Part shown: in pieces, positions 8,322 through 16,551 of the stretch
How positions within the stretch are numbered: position 1 is the first letter of the stretch
Layout: the number at the start of each line of letters is the position of its first letter
Source: Sphingomonas sp. BK580
Lineage (GTDB): Bacteria; Pseudomonadota; Alphaproteobacteria; Sphingomonadales; Sphingomonadaceae
NCBI RefSeq assembly: GCF_014194975.1
Contig: NZ_JACIAY010000001.1
Location: forward strand, 62,001 to 126,000
DNA: 64,000 nucleotides
Direction: 5' to 3'
Translations under genes and position numbers: made by a program
The notes under the pieces: model-generated
Told to the model about the DNA's origin: nothing
The model's input: the letters and a program-made list of their open reading frames with translations, nothing else
Database searches by the model: none

Positions 8322-8842
8322 GCGGCCTTGCCCATCGTGCCGTCCTGGGCGGCACGCTCGAGCACGAACTCCTCGCCCGGGCTGGTCACGCCGAAGCCCA
8401 GGCCGCGCAGCTTGTCGCCGTGCGGGCCCTTGAGCGCGGCGCGCACCGCGGTCTTGTCGACCGCCTCGGTGACGCGGACATAGTCCTTCGCCCAGCGGTG
8501 CTGCTTGAGCGCAGCCACCGCCTCGTCCTCGGTGCCAGGCACGACGACGGCGCTTCGGCCGGCCTTGCTGCCGACGATACAGCCGAGCAGCTCCATCGTC
8601 TTCCGCTTGGCGGGCAGCAGGCCGAAGCCGGTCCGCCGCCACCACGGTTCGAGCTGCTCGCGCAGCTGATCCCGCTCGGCGATCATCGGTGCGATGATGG
8701 CATCGGCGACGGCGTTGGTGTCGGCGATCGCCTTGTCCCGGGCGACCTCGGCCGACTGGATCTCGTAGCCGAGCCGGGCGAAGCGCTCGAAGAGGGGGCT
8801 GGCCTGCTCGAGCGAGCCGTTGATGCGCAGCTTCACGGTCAT
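8318..8842 (-). CDS. Gam-like host-nuclease inhibitor family protein
   Basis: A 174-residue protein with a long N-terminal helix (VARDKAIADTNAVADAI, then AERDQLREQLEPWW), a basic loop (GFGLLPAKRKTMELLG), and a beta segment IVGSKAGRSAVVV. This is the Mu Gam layout: a coiled coil followed by a small domain that binds DNA ends and protects phage DNA from host exonuclease. The similarity is at architecture level, so activity is inferred. It lies in a run of minus-strand genes joined by 4-nt overlaps, separate from the late operon. Confidence 0.65.
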   Translation of the reverse strand: MTVKLRINGSLEQASPLFERFARLGYEIQSAEVARDKAIADTNAVADAIIAPMIAERDQLREQLEPWWRRTGFGLLPAKRKTMELLGCIVGSKAGRSAVVVPGTEDEAVAALKQHRWAKDYVRVTEAVDKTAVRAALKGPHGDKLRGLGFGVTSPGEEFVLERAAQDGTMGKAA

Positions 8843-9012
8843 GCTGCTGGCGCCGGCGTGATGGCGGCGACGATCGGGGCGACGGCGAAGCCCGCGGCCG
8901 CTGCCGGGTTGGCGAGCAGCGCGCGGATCGTGCCGAGCGTCAAGCCGACGATCGCGGTCTCAGGGTGACCGGCGTTGAGGAGGTCGGACAGGGTCCGGGT
9001 TTCGAGCTGCAT
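8839..9012 (-). CDS. Small phage protein (57 aa)
   Basis: Starts MQLETRTLSDLLNAGHPE and ends in an Ala/Pro-rich hydrophobic segment (AAAAGFAVAPIVAAITPAP). Start and stop overlap both neighbours by one to four nucleotides, the main reason to believe it is a gene. No function recognised; the C-terminal hydrophobic stretch could be a short membrane or packing segment. Confidence 0.5.
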   Translation of the reverse strand: MQLETRTLSDLLNAGHPETAIVGLTLGTIRALLANPAAAAGFAVAPIVAAITPAPAA

Positions 9013-9305
9013 CACCAGATCGCGCCTTCCTTGGTGACGCGCAACGGCGGCCGCTGCGGCGTCGGCGAACGGAGAACGGCGCGCATGTCGCGGCAGAGGC
9101 GATCCAGCGCCTCCTCTACCTCGAGGACGTCGCCGGTGGATTGGGCCAGCCCCGCTCGGTGGACCAGCTCGTCGAAGCGCGGTGTGAAGCGTTCGAGCTG
9201 GTGCACGTTCAAGCGGGGCTGGGACACCGCGCGGTCGGCGCGGTGCAGCTGCTGATCCGCCTGAGTCGGGGCGGACGAGAGGAGGACGGGAAGCGATCGG
9301 GTCAC
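9012..9305 (-). CDS. Small phage protein (97 aa)
   Basis: A helical protein starting MTRSLPVLLSSAPTQAD, with a segment LERFTPRFDELVHRAGLAQ and a conserved-looking LEVEEALDRLCRDMRAVL helix. Its stop overlaps the next start (TGATG at 9010-9014). No family recognised. About 145 bp without an obvious gene separates it from the next upstream gene. Confidence 0.55.
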   Translation of the reverse strand: MTRSLPVLLSSAPTQADQQLHRADRAVSQPRLNVHQLERFTPRFDELVHRAGLAQSTGDVLEVEEALDRLCRDMRAVLRSPTPQRPPLRVTKEGAIW

Positions 9306-9449
9306 GTGACGGCCTCCCCTCAGCCGGCGCAGGCCGCACGCCCTGGGAGGGAAGGCGAACGGGCTGCTGCGGGCGCAGCTATGGCGGGGTCGTTTGTGCC
9401 GAGCTCGTGACCGCTTTTCGCCGTGCCCTTGGGGGCACTGCCCCTAAGG

Positions 9450-10064
9450 TCACCCCCTGCCCCACTGGTCGAGGCCGGCGACGAGCACGGCGCGCGCGCG
9501 GCGATTGGACATGCGCCAGCGCCGCGCTGCGGCGGTGAGCGGCACGCGATCGACGATGACGGCGAGCAGCATGGCGGTGTGCGGCGCCACCGCGGCGCGC
9601 CAGGCGGTATATCGCTGCTCGAGGATCACAGCGCCGAGGCGCTCGGCCGATGCGGCGTTGGGCCCGCCTCCAGAGCCGCGCTGCTCCCACTTGGCCGTGC
9701 GGACGGCGACCTCGGCCGAGATCTGCTCGTGCGCCGCGACGATGCGCTCGGCCGCGGCGAGCTGGTGATGGTCGATGGCACCAGTGCGGTGCAGCCGCGC
9801 GAGCGCGCCCTCCTGCGCTGCAGCCAGCTCGAAAAAGTGGTGGGTCTCAGGCGTGCCCTGCCTATGGCCGTAGCGCTCGCGCAGCTGCACGCGCTCTTCG
9901 ATCCCGGGCGCGAGCTCGATGATTGGCGCCTTCGCCTTCTTCCGCTTGCTGGTCTTCGGTCGCCGGGGCCGCGGTGCGCCGAGCACCAGGTGCTCGATGC
10001 GCTGCTGCTCGCGCTCGGCAGAATCAGCCGCCGCTGGACGCGCGGCGCTCGGAAGGCTGTGCAT
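9450..10064 (-). CDS. Phage regulatory-like protein with C-terminal helix-turn-helix (DUF6456-like)
   Basis: A 204-residue protein with a basic, Lys/Arg-rich middle (RPRRPKTSKRKKAKAP) and a C-terminal segment MLLAVIVDRVPLTAAARRWRM followed by RRARAVLVAGLDQWG. The latter resembles the DUF6456 domain of alphaproteobacterial DNA-binding proteins, where a helix-turn-helix precedes an xVLxxxLDxL helix. That is a by-eye similarity. It overlaps the upstream winged-helix gene by 41 nt. A role in phage transcription or late-gene control is plausible but unproven. Confidence 0.55.
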   Translation of the reverse strand: MHSLPSAARPAAADSAEREQQRIEHLVLGAPRPRRPKTSKRKKAKAPIIELAPGIEERVQLRERYGHRQGTPETHHFFELAAAQEGALARLHRTGAIDHHQLAAAERIVAAHEQISAEVAVRTAKWEQRGSGGGPNAASAERLGAVILEQRYTAWRAAVAPHTAMLLAVIVDRVPLTAAARRWRMSNRRARAVLVAGLDQWGRG

Positions 10065-10461
10065 GAAGATCCCCCACTTCGACGGCGGGGATATGCTCCA
10101 ACATGGCGATCAGCGGCAGGTGACCTTGGGGACACGGCACACCGGCGAGGATATCCTTGTCGACGACATAGCCTTCGCGGCGCAGCTCCTCGAGCACGAG
10201 CTCGCGGAAAAGCCCAGGGATGCTGATGCCGCGCTGCGCGCCGGGCACGCGCTCGATCATGTTGGCGACGGCGAGCTGGTGCACCAACGCCTTCGCGCGC
10301 GTCTTGCTCACCCCAAGGGCCGCCATGATGTTGTTGATCGAAGGGCTCTGCCCGGTGCGCGTGATGTACGCGCGGATGAAGTTGTAGGCTTCGTCCCGCC
10401 GGCTGATTGGCTTGGAGCCGTCGGTGATCACCGCGATTGAAACACCCATCTGGCCCCTCAT
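10024..10461 (-). CDS. LexA-like winged-helix DNA-binding protein
   Basis: A 145-residue protein with a LexA N-terminal-type winged helix: SRRDEAYNFIRAYITRTGQSPSINNIMAALGVSKTRA (read in pieces), then VHQLAVANMIERVPGAQRGISI. The S24 peptidase half of LexA is missing, so it would be a DNA-binding regulator without self-cleavage. It is the first gene of the 8091-10461 minus-strand block and faces the 10571 gene across 109 bp that should hold divergent promoters. The ATG at 10459-10461 or an internal ATG 15 nt later could be used. Confidence 0.7.
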   Translation of the reverse strand: MRGQMGVSIAVITDGSKPISRRDEAYNFIRAYITRTGQSPSINNIMAALGVSKTRAKALVHQLAVANMIERVPGAQRGISIPGLFRELVLEELRREGYVVDKDILAGVPCPQGHLPLIAMLEHIPAVEVGDLHAQPSERRASSGG

Positions 10462-10570
10462 CCCCGACGAAAGAACATAGCGCGATCATCGGTGAATAGC
10501 CAGTTACGCACGATGAACTGACGCGGATGACCTGCTGTTCGCAGCGGAGCGTCGCTGGTAAGCAACACCT

Positions 10571-10936
10571 ATGACGCCAGGCATTATTCCGCACTGGAGC
10601 GAGGCTATACGACGCTGGGCTACCAGCGCCGACCAGGTTGAAGCCGTGTGGGCGTTCGGCTCTCGCGTTAAGGGACGCTACCGTCCGGATAGCGACCTCG
10701 ACCTAGCGTTGATCGTTGCTGGCGAAGATGACCAGGAACGCATGGGCAATGCAATCTGCATGGCTCCGCGGTGGGAAGCGGAGCTGCAGGCGCTACTTCC
10801 GGTTAAGCTGCACCTGCACTGCATGGAGCCAGACGACGTCATCGTCACTCCCGCCGTGCGGGAGCATGGCACCCTGCTCTACAGCTCGCTGAAACTTTCG
10901 ATTAGGAGCGCGCAGGCGGCAGCGCGCGTAAGCTGA
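10571..10936 (+). CDS. Minimal nucleotidyltransferase-fold protein
   Basis: A 121-residue protein with the full polymerase-beta-type signature GSRVKGRYRPDSDLDL (GS-x10-D-x-D) at residues 30-45, so the metal-binding aspartates are intact. The rest is short, as in MNT/MntA-like proteins that adenylylate partner toxins or tRNA. No HepT-type partner lies beside it; the only neighbour is the convergent KAP NTPase gene, whose stop is 15 bp away. In a prophage cargo position it may be an antitoxin-like or defence-associated enzyme, but no partner is visible. Confidence 0.75.
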   Translation: MTPGIIPHWSEAIRRWATSADQVEAVWAFGSRVKGRYRPDSDLDLALIVAGEDDQERMGNAICMAPRWEAELQALLPVKLHLHCMEPDDVIVTPAVREHGTLLYSSLKLSIRSAQAAARVS

Positions 10937-10952
10937 AGGACAGCCCTTTTTT
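10932..10952 (+). terminator. Weak hairpin plus T6 between convergent genes
   Basis: A 4-bp stem (GCTG/CAGC) followed by CC and six T on the plus strand, right at the end of the nucleotidyltransferase gene and touching the stop of the convergent KAP gene. The stem is short, so termination efficiency is doubtful. Confidence 0.3.
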
Positions 10953-13186
10953 CACGCGACAGACTTGTTTGCTGCACGCCGCTCACGTTCTAGCGTTATC
11001 CAACCGTCGATTGTACCACCATAAAATGAGAGAGCTGAGTTGACCGCTGATAGTACCTCGATCGCGTTCTGATCTCCTGCCGAAGCCGCTTCACCGAAGC
11101 TTTCTAACACGGAAGGCACATCGTCGAAGATCGCCTCCAGTCCCTTCGGGTCGATCGAAGCCTCTTCCCCATTGCTGTCTCTTGACCGACCTATCAGTGA
11201 ACGGCCGACGTATGCTAATCTTCCAACGTCGTCTCCTGCGAATTTCAGCACGGCAGCGACGACCTCGTCCCTGTACCCTGCTTGAGACCATGCAAATAGC
11301 ATGGACGCTGAGCGACGCTGCAGCACAATCCCGTCAATACCTAAATTCCGCAACCTTGGTATAAACGAGTCGCGCATGGCGCCATACTCGTCAATCGAGG
11401 TGATCAAGTTGTACGAGCGTGCTTGCTCGCCGCTTAGACCATGATCTTGCGTCTCAACACGCAGTAAGTACACGAGGAAGTCTAAGTATGGAGCACGGCT
11501 AAAAAGCTCTACAAGCAAGTTTTTCCACTCAGCCCCGGCCGGTGCCCTCAATGCGCCTATCGCATTTCTCGCCAGCGCCCAAGAACGGGGATGACCCCAT
11601 TCCTCTATGTGCTCGCTTCCAAGCTTGGCGGCAACGCTAGCGATGGCAGACGCGAGATTACGCAGATCCGAATTCAGTAGTCGGTCGGGGGAGGTATACC
11701 GCAAATGGTCCAGCATACGCTCGGCCTTGGTCGCGCCGGAGCTACTGGACTCTTCCGCCATGCTTTCGAGAAGCTCACTCGCCGCCGAAGCCGACTCTCG
11801 GCTCGAGGAAAGTAACGCTTCAATGTCGGCAACGTCAACCGAGCCCTTAGACTTCGCAAGAGCGAAATAGATGCGGCTATGATCCGGACTTCCTAAACGT
11901 CGATCTTGAGACGCTCGCTCCCTGTGGCTACGATCCATAGCAAAAACACGTTCGTCTCCCTGTTTGATGTCCCCTTTTCCGTAGCCAAGCCTAGGAATCA
12001 CTAAGTCTAATTCAGCAACCATCCTATCCCACTCGGTGCCATCAGCTTCGAGAGCTTCGTCAAGGCGTTTGCCCACCTGCGTTCTTTCACTTGGATCGAT
12101 CGACCCACGCCCAGAGGCTAATACCGCAAGCGCATCAAGATATTCTTCAGTCCAACGATAGAGATGCGGATTTGCTACTGCAATGATCCGGAGCCAGACA
12201 AGATCAGCTAGATCAACCCGACCTTCAAGAGACGGCCAAATCAACCGAAGACTATCAAGGATTCTTGTAACCGTTCGGGGCGTGTCAAAGCAGCGACCAC
12301 CAGTCGTATCAATCACCTGCATCAAACGTTGACCAACGCTCGCGCCGCACTCCGTGAAGAGAGCCAATTCGGTGGAAAAAAGTCGCCTCAACGCAAAAGA
12401 CTCTGGTCTCGGCACGCCGATCTCAGTCTGTATAATTTTTTCCAGGAATGCACGGCCATCTCGCACGCCTATGGCCGTTTCAATAGAACGTGCGAGCGTC
12501 GTTCCATCGTAGCACAGCAGGTATGCAACGTTCGGAAAATCAGCGACCGATCGGACGAGGCGCAACAACTCGCGGACCTCAGCGGGCTCCAATCTGTCGA
12601 CATCATCAACGGCTACAATAATTCGATGGTTCAACCCTTTAAGCGCCGCGGCAAGCTCATCTTTTCTGACCGAAAGAGGAGGACCTTTCGGCTCGCTGCT
12701 GGAAACCTCGCCCACCTTCTCTAAGATCGGACCCAAGACACTAAGACCTGGGACAACAGCGCCTGCTAGCCCAGTTAGCTTGCCAACTGGCCCGAGATGC
12801 TTAGCGTAGCTTCTAAGCTTCTCAGCAACATCTTGAGCCGCAATCTTTGTCTTTCGGGTGGCGTCCCCGCCACGATACTCGATGTTGGCGACTGCGGTAG
12901 CAAGCGAGTCGAAAAGCTCAGCTAGAAGCTGATCACGATCTCCTACAAGCCACGGACGAAATTCTACGACCGACGCCTTCTCAGCGTTAGATCGCAATTG
13001 CTGTAGCGTGATTGCCATGAGGCTTGACTTCCCCGAGCCCCAAGCCCCTTCAATTCCCAGAACAAGGCCTTTGGCGCCCGCCTGTGAGCTGAGGGATGAC
13101 GCGATCCTCACCGCTATGGGCGCGATGCCAAAGCGATCTTCTGCTGCGGACGTGATCGGCCTATCGCCGTGAAATTCGGTTGTCAT
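10952..13186 (-). CDS. KAP-family P-loop NTPase
   Basis: A 744-residue protein from the ATG at 13184-13186. Walker A is GIEGAWGSGKSS at 44-55 and Walker B IIVAVDDVDRL at 189-199, followed by EVRELLRLVRSVADFPNVAYLLCYD, the KAP-type strand. Between the two Walker motifs is a hydrophobic stretch near 130-160 (KLTGLAGAVVPGLSVLGPI), where KAP NTPases often carry membrane hairpins. The C-terminal 450 residues are helical and unassigned. KAP NTPases include F-plasmid PifA (T7 exclusion) and QatA of the Qat defence system. Base composition is visibly less GC-rich than the surrounding phage genes, suggesting acquired cargo. A 15-codon upstream extension was not used. Confidence 0.88.
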   Translation of the reverse strand: MTTEFHGDRPITSAAEDRFGIAPIAVRIASSLSSQAGAKGLVLGIEGAWGSGKSSLMAITLQQLRSNAEKASVVEFRPWLVGDRDQLLAELFDSLATAVANIEYRGGDATRKTKIAAQDVAEKLRSYAKHLGPVGKLTGLAGAVVPGLSVLGPILEKVGEVSSSEPKGPPLSVRKDELAAALKGLNHRIIVAVDDVDRLEPAEVRELLRLVRSVADFPNVAYLLCYDGTTLARSIETAIGVRDGRAFLEKIIQTEIGVPRPESFALRRLFSTELALFTECGASVGQRLMQVIDTTGGRCFDTPRTVTRILDSLRLIWPSLEGRVDLADLVWLRIIAVANPHLYRWTEEYLDALAVLASGRGSIDPSERTQVGKRLDEALEADGTEWDRMVAELDLVIPRLGYGKGDIKQGDERVFAMDRSHRERASQDRRLGSPDHSRIYFALAKSKGSVDVADIEALLSSSRESASAASELLESMAEESSSSGATKAERMLDHLRYTSPDRLLNSDLRNLASAIASVAAKLGSEHIEEWGHPRSWALARNAIGALRAPAGAEWKNLLVELFSRAPYLDFLVYLLRVETQDHGLSGEQARSYNLITSIDEYGAMRDSFIPRLRNLGIDGIVLQRRSASMLFAWSQAGYRDEVVAAVLKFAGDDVGRLAYVGRSLIGRSRDSNGEEASIDPKGLEAIFDDVPSVLESFGEAASAGDQNAIEVLSAVNSALSFYGGTIDGWITLERERRAANKSVA

Positions 13187-13587
13187 ACCGCAGGCTATGC
13201 CACTCACGCGGCGCAGCCAATGCGCATGCACGCTCTCGGCGTTGAGATTTATGGAAGCCGAGCTGGTTGCCTCTCATCGCAGCGAACCAATAAGCGGTGG
13301 ATGGCCCTGAGACCAAGACGAACGAGGCGGAGATGACCTCCGCCGCGGTCCCAACGACTCGGCAGAAAAGCTAGGGTTGGGACATGCCAGGAGCTTGCGA
13401 TACCCGCGCGATACCCGCGCCGCCGGTCGCGGCATGGCACTCAATCGCTCCACCATAGCACTGCGGGCGAGATCCTACGCCCGGTGCGCTCTGCATCAAT
13501 CCCCGCGTCGGGACGTATGACCTTCCTTGTGACGGCGCTCACAACGTTGCCGGCGCTTGTTCAACGCATTGTCGATCCGAACTAAGC
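13187..13587. other. 401 bp without a convincing gene
   Basis: Only short arginine- or proline-rich frames are open. It holds a tandem pair of the 11-mer GCGATACCCGC (13397-13418) and should contain the promoter of the KAP gene. Nothing else recognised. Confidence 0.5.
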
Positions 13588-13992
13588 CTACTTGCTCGCC
13601 TTCGGTGCCGTTCGTTCAAGCAGCAGCTTCAGATCGCCGCGTGTCTCCGCCTGCTGCACTGCCACCGCGTTGATCTTCGACTCTACCCCAACGATCCGCG
13701 CCTCAACCTTCTCAAAGCCGCTGTTCACCGTGTCGAACTTGGAGCCGTTATAGACGTACAGACCAATGATCGCGAGGAAGGGCGCGATCGCGCCCGCGAT
13801 GATAAAGCCGGTGAGCCGCCGCACGTCGTCGTGCAGCTGCTTCAACTCGCGTTCTACGTTGGCCTTCCAGTCGTCAGTCATTCCGCCTGATGTGCCCCCG
13901 CCGTCATTCGGCGGCAAGGGGCCGCCGCCACGAGCGCCGCGGAAAAGATCGTAGACCTGCCCGCGAATGCCTTCGTCCCGGTTATCAGTCAT
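13588..13992 (-). CDS. Small phage membrane protein with coiled coil
   Basis: A 134-residue protein: Gly/Pro-rich N-terminus, an amphipathic helix (DDWKANVERELKQLHDDVRRLTG), one transmembrane helix (FIIAGAIAPFLAIIGLYVY), then a heptad-like region (SGFEKVEARIVGVESKINAVAVQQ). Helix-TM-coiled-coil proteins of this kind occur in phages as XhlA-like lysis accessories or superinfection factors; neither can be asserted here. It overlaps the upstream gene by 8 nt and is probably cotranscribed with the repressor, as expected for a lysogenic-conversion gene. Confidence 0.65.
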   Translation of the reverse strand: MTDNRDEGIRGQVYDLFRGARGGGPLPPNDGGGTSGGMTDDWKANVERELKQLHDDVRRLTGFIIAGAIAPFLAIIGLYVYNGSKFDTVNSGFEKVEARIVGVESKINAVAVQQAETRGDLKLLLERTAPKASK

Positions 13993-14359
13993 CAGATCGG
14001 CTCGCTTCCGTTTGCAAGCGTCGTAGCTCCTGATAACTAGCGACCAAAGCTATGGTGAGGCGCATCGCATTTTGCGCTTCAATGAGGGAGGTCGCCGTTT
14101 TAGCGATCCGCGACATCGTCACCTCAAGCTCCCGGGACGCAAAGCTATCAGACACACCCATTAGATGAACGCCTGCTTCGCACAGGCGATCAATCGAGTT
14201 GGTAAGGCTTTTCACCGCCTGTACCGGCCACACGACCTCTGCCTTAGGATCCAAATCGGACCACATCTTAGCGATGTCATCGGGTATCCTGTAGGTTTCC
14301 GGCAGCCCTCGCATGGCGGCCTCTTGGACGCGTTTCCACTCTTCATCCTGCTCACTCAC
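13985..14359 (-). CDS. Hypothetical phage protein (124 aa)
   Basis: Predicted helical, starting MSEQDEEWKRVQEAAMRG, with ETYRIPDDIAKMWSDLDP and a long C-terminal helix through IEAQNAMRLTIALVASYQELRRL. No family recognised. It sits between the CI-like repressor and the membrane protein in the same orientation and overlaps the latter, consistent with an operon expressed in the lysogen. Confidence 0.6.
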   Translation of the reverse strand: MSEQDEEWKRVQEAAMRGLPETYRIPDDIAKMWSDLDPKAEVVWPVQAVKSLTNSIDRLCEAGVHLMGVSDSFASRELEVTMSRIAKTATSLIEAQNAMRLTIALVASYQELRRLQTEASRSDD

Positions 14360-14480
14360 AGGGTCGCCCCCACTTGCATGGTCGGCGCCGGAGCACCTGG
14401 CGGCAGCGGTGATGGAGGTGGCTCAACGATGCCGCGCAGAAGCGTCCAGGCGGCGCTACGATGTACCAGATGGGCCATGG

Positions 14481-14873
14481 CTACGTAGTTTCCTTGCGCA
14501 TGGCGAAGGACCCTTGCTTATGCATCGTTGGGTGCGGTGCAGGTGATGGATCGACGAGTGGTCGCAAAAGGGTCAGCGCGGCGGCGCGCTGGCCATCATC
14601 CATGCGTCGAAACAGCTCGACCCACTCCATCTCTTCGCAAGAGAGCACGGGTGGTGCTGGCGCGTCCTCAAACGGGTCGTCCGTTTCCCCCGATAGGTAG
14701 GCAGGCGTGGTGCCCAGCTCGCGTGCGATCTTGTGGAGATGGGTAGAGCCCTTCTTACTCGTGCGAAGGAGCTTGTAGATCGTGGGCTGCTTAACGCCGA
14801 CGCGACGCGCGAGCTCAGACTGGGTCATACCCAAGTCCAGCATGCGCTCGCTAACTCGTTCGCTCACGATCAT
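14481..14873 (-). CDS. CI-like XRE-family repressor
   Basis: A 130-residue protein with an N-terminal XRE helix-turn-helix (RMLDLGMTQSELARRVGVKQPTIYKLL at about 10-36, then HLHKIARELGTTPAYLSGE). The C-terminal half (LSCEEMEWVELFRRMDDGQRAAALTLLRPL) is helical and lacks an S24 peptidase domain, so induction would not be by LexA-type autocleavage. It is divergent from the Cro-like gene with an 89-bp operator-like region between them, which makes the prophage-repressor role likely. Confidence 0.82.
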   Translation of the reverse strand: MIVSERVSERMLDLGMTQSELARRVGVKQPTIYKLLRTSKKGSTHLHKIARELGTTPAYLSGETDDPFEDAPAPPVLSCEEMEWVELFRRMDDGQRAAALTLLRPLVDPSPAPHPTMHKQGSFAMRKETT

Positions 14874-14962
14874 GGCCCAATAGGTATAGCTATGGGTATT
14901 GACCGCTACGAAGATATAGGTCTAGACCGAACTCGACCCAAAGCTATAGGGCGTGATTCGGC
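14874..14962. promoter_or_regulatory. CI/Cro-type operator region
   Basis: An AT-richer 89-bp gap between divergent regulator genes. It contains an imperfect 24-bp palindrome at 14878-14901 (outer CAATA/TATTG, centre TATAGCTA) and further related half-sites: GATATAGG near 14913 and AAGCTATAGGG near 14941. The recurring CTATRGG core suggests two or three repressor operators overlapping divergent promoters. Promoter boxes could not be fixed by eye. Confidence 0.6.
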
Positions 14963-15250
14963 GTGGATGTGGACCCAACCAGCAGCAAGGCGGCCGGAGA
15001 GCTGGCGAGAGCAGTCGAGCTTCTCGGCGGGCAGGCAGCCGTCGCGCGCTTGGTCGGGGTAGCGCAACCTTCCGTTTGGAAGTGGCTGAGGCGAGGCAAG
15101 CACCTTCCGGGCGAGCACGTCCTCAAGCTCGAGAAGGCGCTCCAGGAGATCGGCTCGCCGATCAACCGCCACGATCTGCGACCGGACCTCTATCCACGCG
15201 AGGATCACGCCGTCAGTCACGACACCGCTACCATGGAGCCGGCGCGATGA
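14963..15250 (+). CDS. Cro/YdaS-like antirepressor-type regulator
   Basis: A 95-residue protein with a YdaS/Cro-type helix-turn-helix: AVELLGGQAAVARLVGVAQPSVWKWLRRG, then LPGEHVLKLEKAL. YdaS-like proteins are toxic or antirepressor regulators in lambdoid prophages. Starts are GTG: 14963 or 14969 are both possible. It begins the plus-strand early operon opposite the CI-like gene, and its stop overlaps the next start (ATGA at 15247-15250). Confidence 0.8.
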   Translation: MDVDPTSSKAAGELARAVELLGGQAAVARLVGVAQPSVWKWLRRGKHLPGEHVLKLEKALQEIGSPINRHDLRPDLYPREDHAVSHDTATMEPAR

Positions 15251-15420
15251 CGCGCGAGCGCCAGAAGCTGAAAGCGGCAGCGGCGAAGGTGTCTGCAGAT
15301 GCTTGCTTCACGGAGGAGCAAGAGCAGCGGATCCACGTGATCGCTGCTCACGTTGCTCTGCAGTTGATCAGTCGCTCTTCGCCCAGCGTGCGTGGTCAGG
15401 ATCGGAGGCTCGGTCGATGA
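15247..15420 (+). CDS. Small phage protein (57 aa)
   Basis: Starts MTRERQKLKAAAAKVSAD and has the helix FTEEQEQRIHVIAAHVALQLI. Supported by the ATGA overlap with the Cro-like gene. Its last 18 codons overlap the 3' end of the convergent gene at 15368-15745, so one of the two could be over-called. Function unknown. Confidence 0.5.
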   Translation: MTRERQKLKAAAAKVSADACFTEEQEQRIHVIAAHVALQLISRSSPSVRGQDRRLGR

Positions 15421-15745
15421 TCGCGTCCCAATCGATCTGCTCAGCAATTGCACGCCCGAGGATCCGCCCCTCCACTTGCTCCTCTGTCTGCTCTGACGCC
15501 GACAGAACCTCTTGGACGCGCTGCAAGGAAGTACGGAAGTCATGCACGACGCTCGATCCGTGGCGCCGCGCCACGACGTCGAGGAGGGCGAAGACGCAAC
15601 GAAGTGCCACCACCGCGTCTTCGACCGGGCGATACACGTTCGCAGCCTCCTCTTGTGCGATCTGTTCCTCGCTGAGCCCAAGATTAACCAGTGACTTTCG
15701 ATACTCGGCGCTAAGCGGTCGCCAGCCAAACGGCCTTTCCGACAT
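15368..15745 (-). CDS. Hypothetical phage protein on the strand opposite the early operon
   Basis: A 125-residue product from the ATG at 15743-15745, with GAGG about 12 nt upstream. It reads MSERPFGWRPLSAEYRKSL, then LGLSEEQIAQEEAANVYRP and a helical C-terminus (SEQTEEQVEGRILGRAIAEQI). Codon use looks genuine, but no family is recognised. Its orientation against the early transcripts suggests independent, possibly lysogenic, expression. Confidence 0.55.
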   Translation of the reverse strand: MSERPFGWRPLSAEYRKSLVNLGLSEEQIAQEEAANVYRPVEDAVVALRCVFALLDVVARRHGSSVVHDFRTSLQRVQEVLSASEQTEEQVEGRILGRAIAEQIDWDAIIDRASDPDHARWAKSD

Positions 15746-15981
15746 GAGGACACCTCTTCGTGGTGTTGTAGGGACATCCACGATAGCCGGACGGGGCGGT
15801 GCGTCCAGCACCGCCCCCGAAGGCTCAAAGCTCCGCGTCGACTCACCAAGCTCGCGCGCGACAGCCGGAGGGGGACAGACCGCGTCGGCCGAACCGAATT
15901 GCCGATCGGCGCGCCTGTCCCCCGAAGGTCTCTCAACAGCTTTCCCCATCGACCGCTCGCAGGCCGGTCGATCCGTGTCCC

Positions 15982-16551
15982 ATGTCTGCGGATCCCCCGA
16001 CTGCTCAGGCGCCGGCGGCCCCCCCCGCCGGCGCCCATCAACCAGGAACAGCTTCTCTGATGCGCGTCGTTCGATCAGCGACCCTCACCCCGGTCATCTC
16101 CCGCAACGACGTTCACGCCGCAGTGCGACAGGCGCTTCGGCGCTACCTCGGCCACGGCAAGCCCCTGACGGTCAAGCAGCTCTCGAACCAGAGCGGCGTC
16201 GCCGATCGGCTAATCGAGTGCGCCTGCAACGAGGTCGGCACCGGCGACTGGCGACCTCTCCCGGTCGAGAAGCTGCTGTCCCTGGCGATGGTGCTGGGCC
16301 CCGACTTCACGAACACCTGGCTGAGCTTGGCTCGTCAGGGCTCGTTCGCAATGGCCACGACGATCGAGCAGACGCCAAGCCAGGCTGTTGCGCTGATGGC
16401 CGGCGACGTCGCCGAGTTCGCCTCCTACGCCGCCGATCAGACGATCTCGCGCGCAGAGGCGCCCAAGCTGCTCGCGATCGCGAGCCGCCAGCAGGAGCAT
16501 TCCGCCCGCCTCGCGGCGCTGGCCGCTGCTGCCCAGAGCGAGCCGCGGTGA
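15982..16551 (+). CDS. Phage regulatory-like protein (helical, HTH-like)
   Basis: A Pro/Ala-rich N-terminus is followed by a folded part from about residue 27 (MRVVRSATLTPVISRND): VRQALRRYLGHGKPLTVKQLSNQSGV and later AEFASYAADQTISRAEAPKLLAIASRQQEH. The LTVKQLSNQSGV segment could be a helix-turn-helix, as in CII-type activators, but this is weak. Translation could begin at ATG 15982 or at ATG 16060, the start of the conserved-looking part. It is the first plus-strand gene after a 236-bp divergent gap. Confidence 0.55.
   Translation: MSADPPTAQAPAAPPAGAHQPGTASLMRVVRSATLTPVISRNDVHAAVRQALRRYLGHGKPLTVKQLSNQSGVADRLIECACNEVGTGDWRPLPVEKLLSLAMVLGPDFTNTWLSLARQGSFAMATTIEQTPSQAVALMAGDVAEFASYAADQTISRAEAPKLLAIASRQQEHSARLAALAAAAQSEPR

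Noticed and set aside
10571..13186. HepT-MntA type toxin-antitoxin module in the prophage
   Set aside because: The nucleotidyltransferase has no HepT-like partner nearby and is convergent with, not cotranscribed with, the KAP gene.
13249..13456. Two short minus-strand frames between the KAP gene and the membrane-protein gene
   Set aside because: Arg/Pro/Ser-rich, no ribosome-binding site or overlap with neighbours, no similarity recognised.
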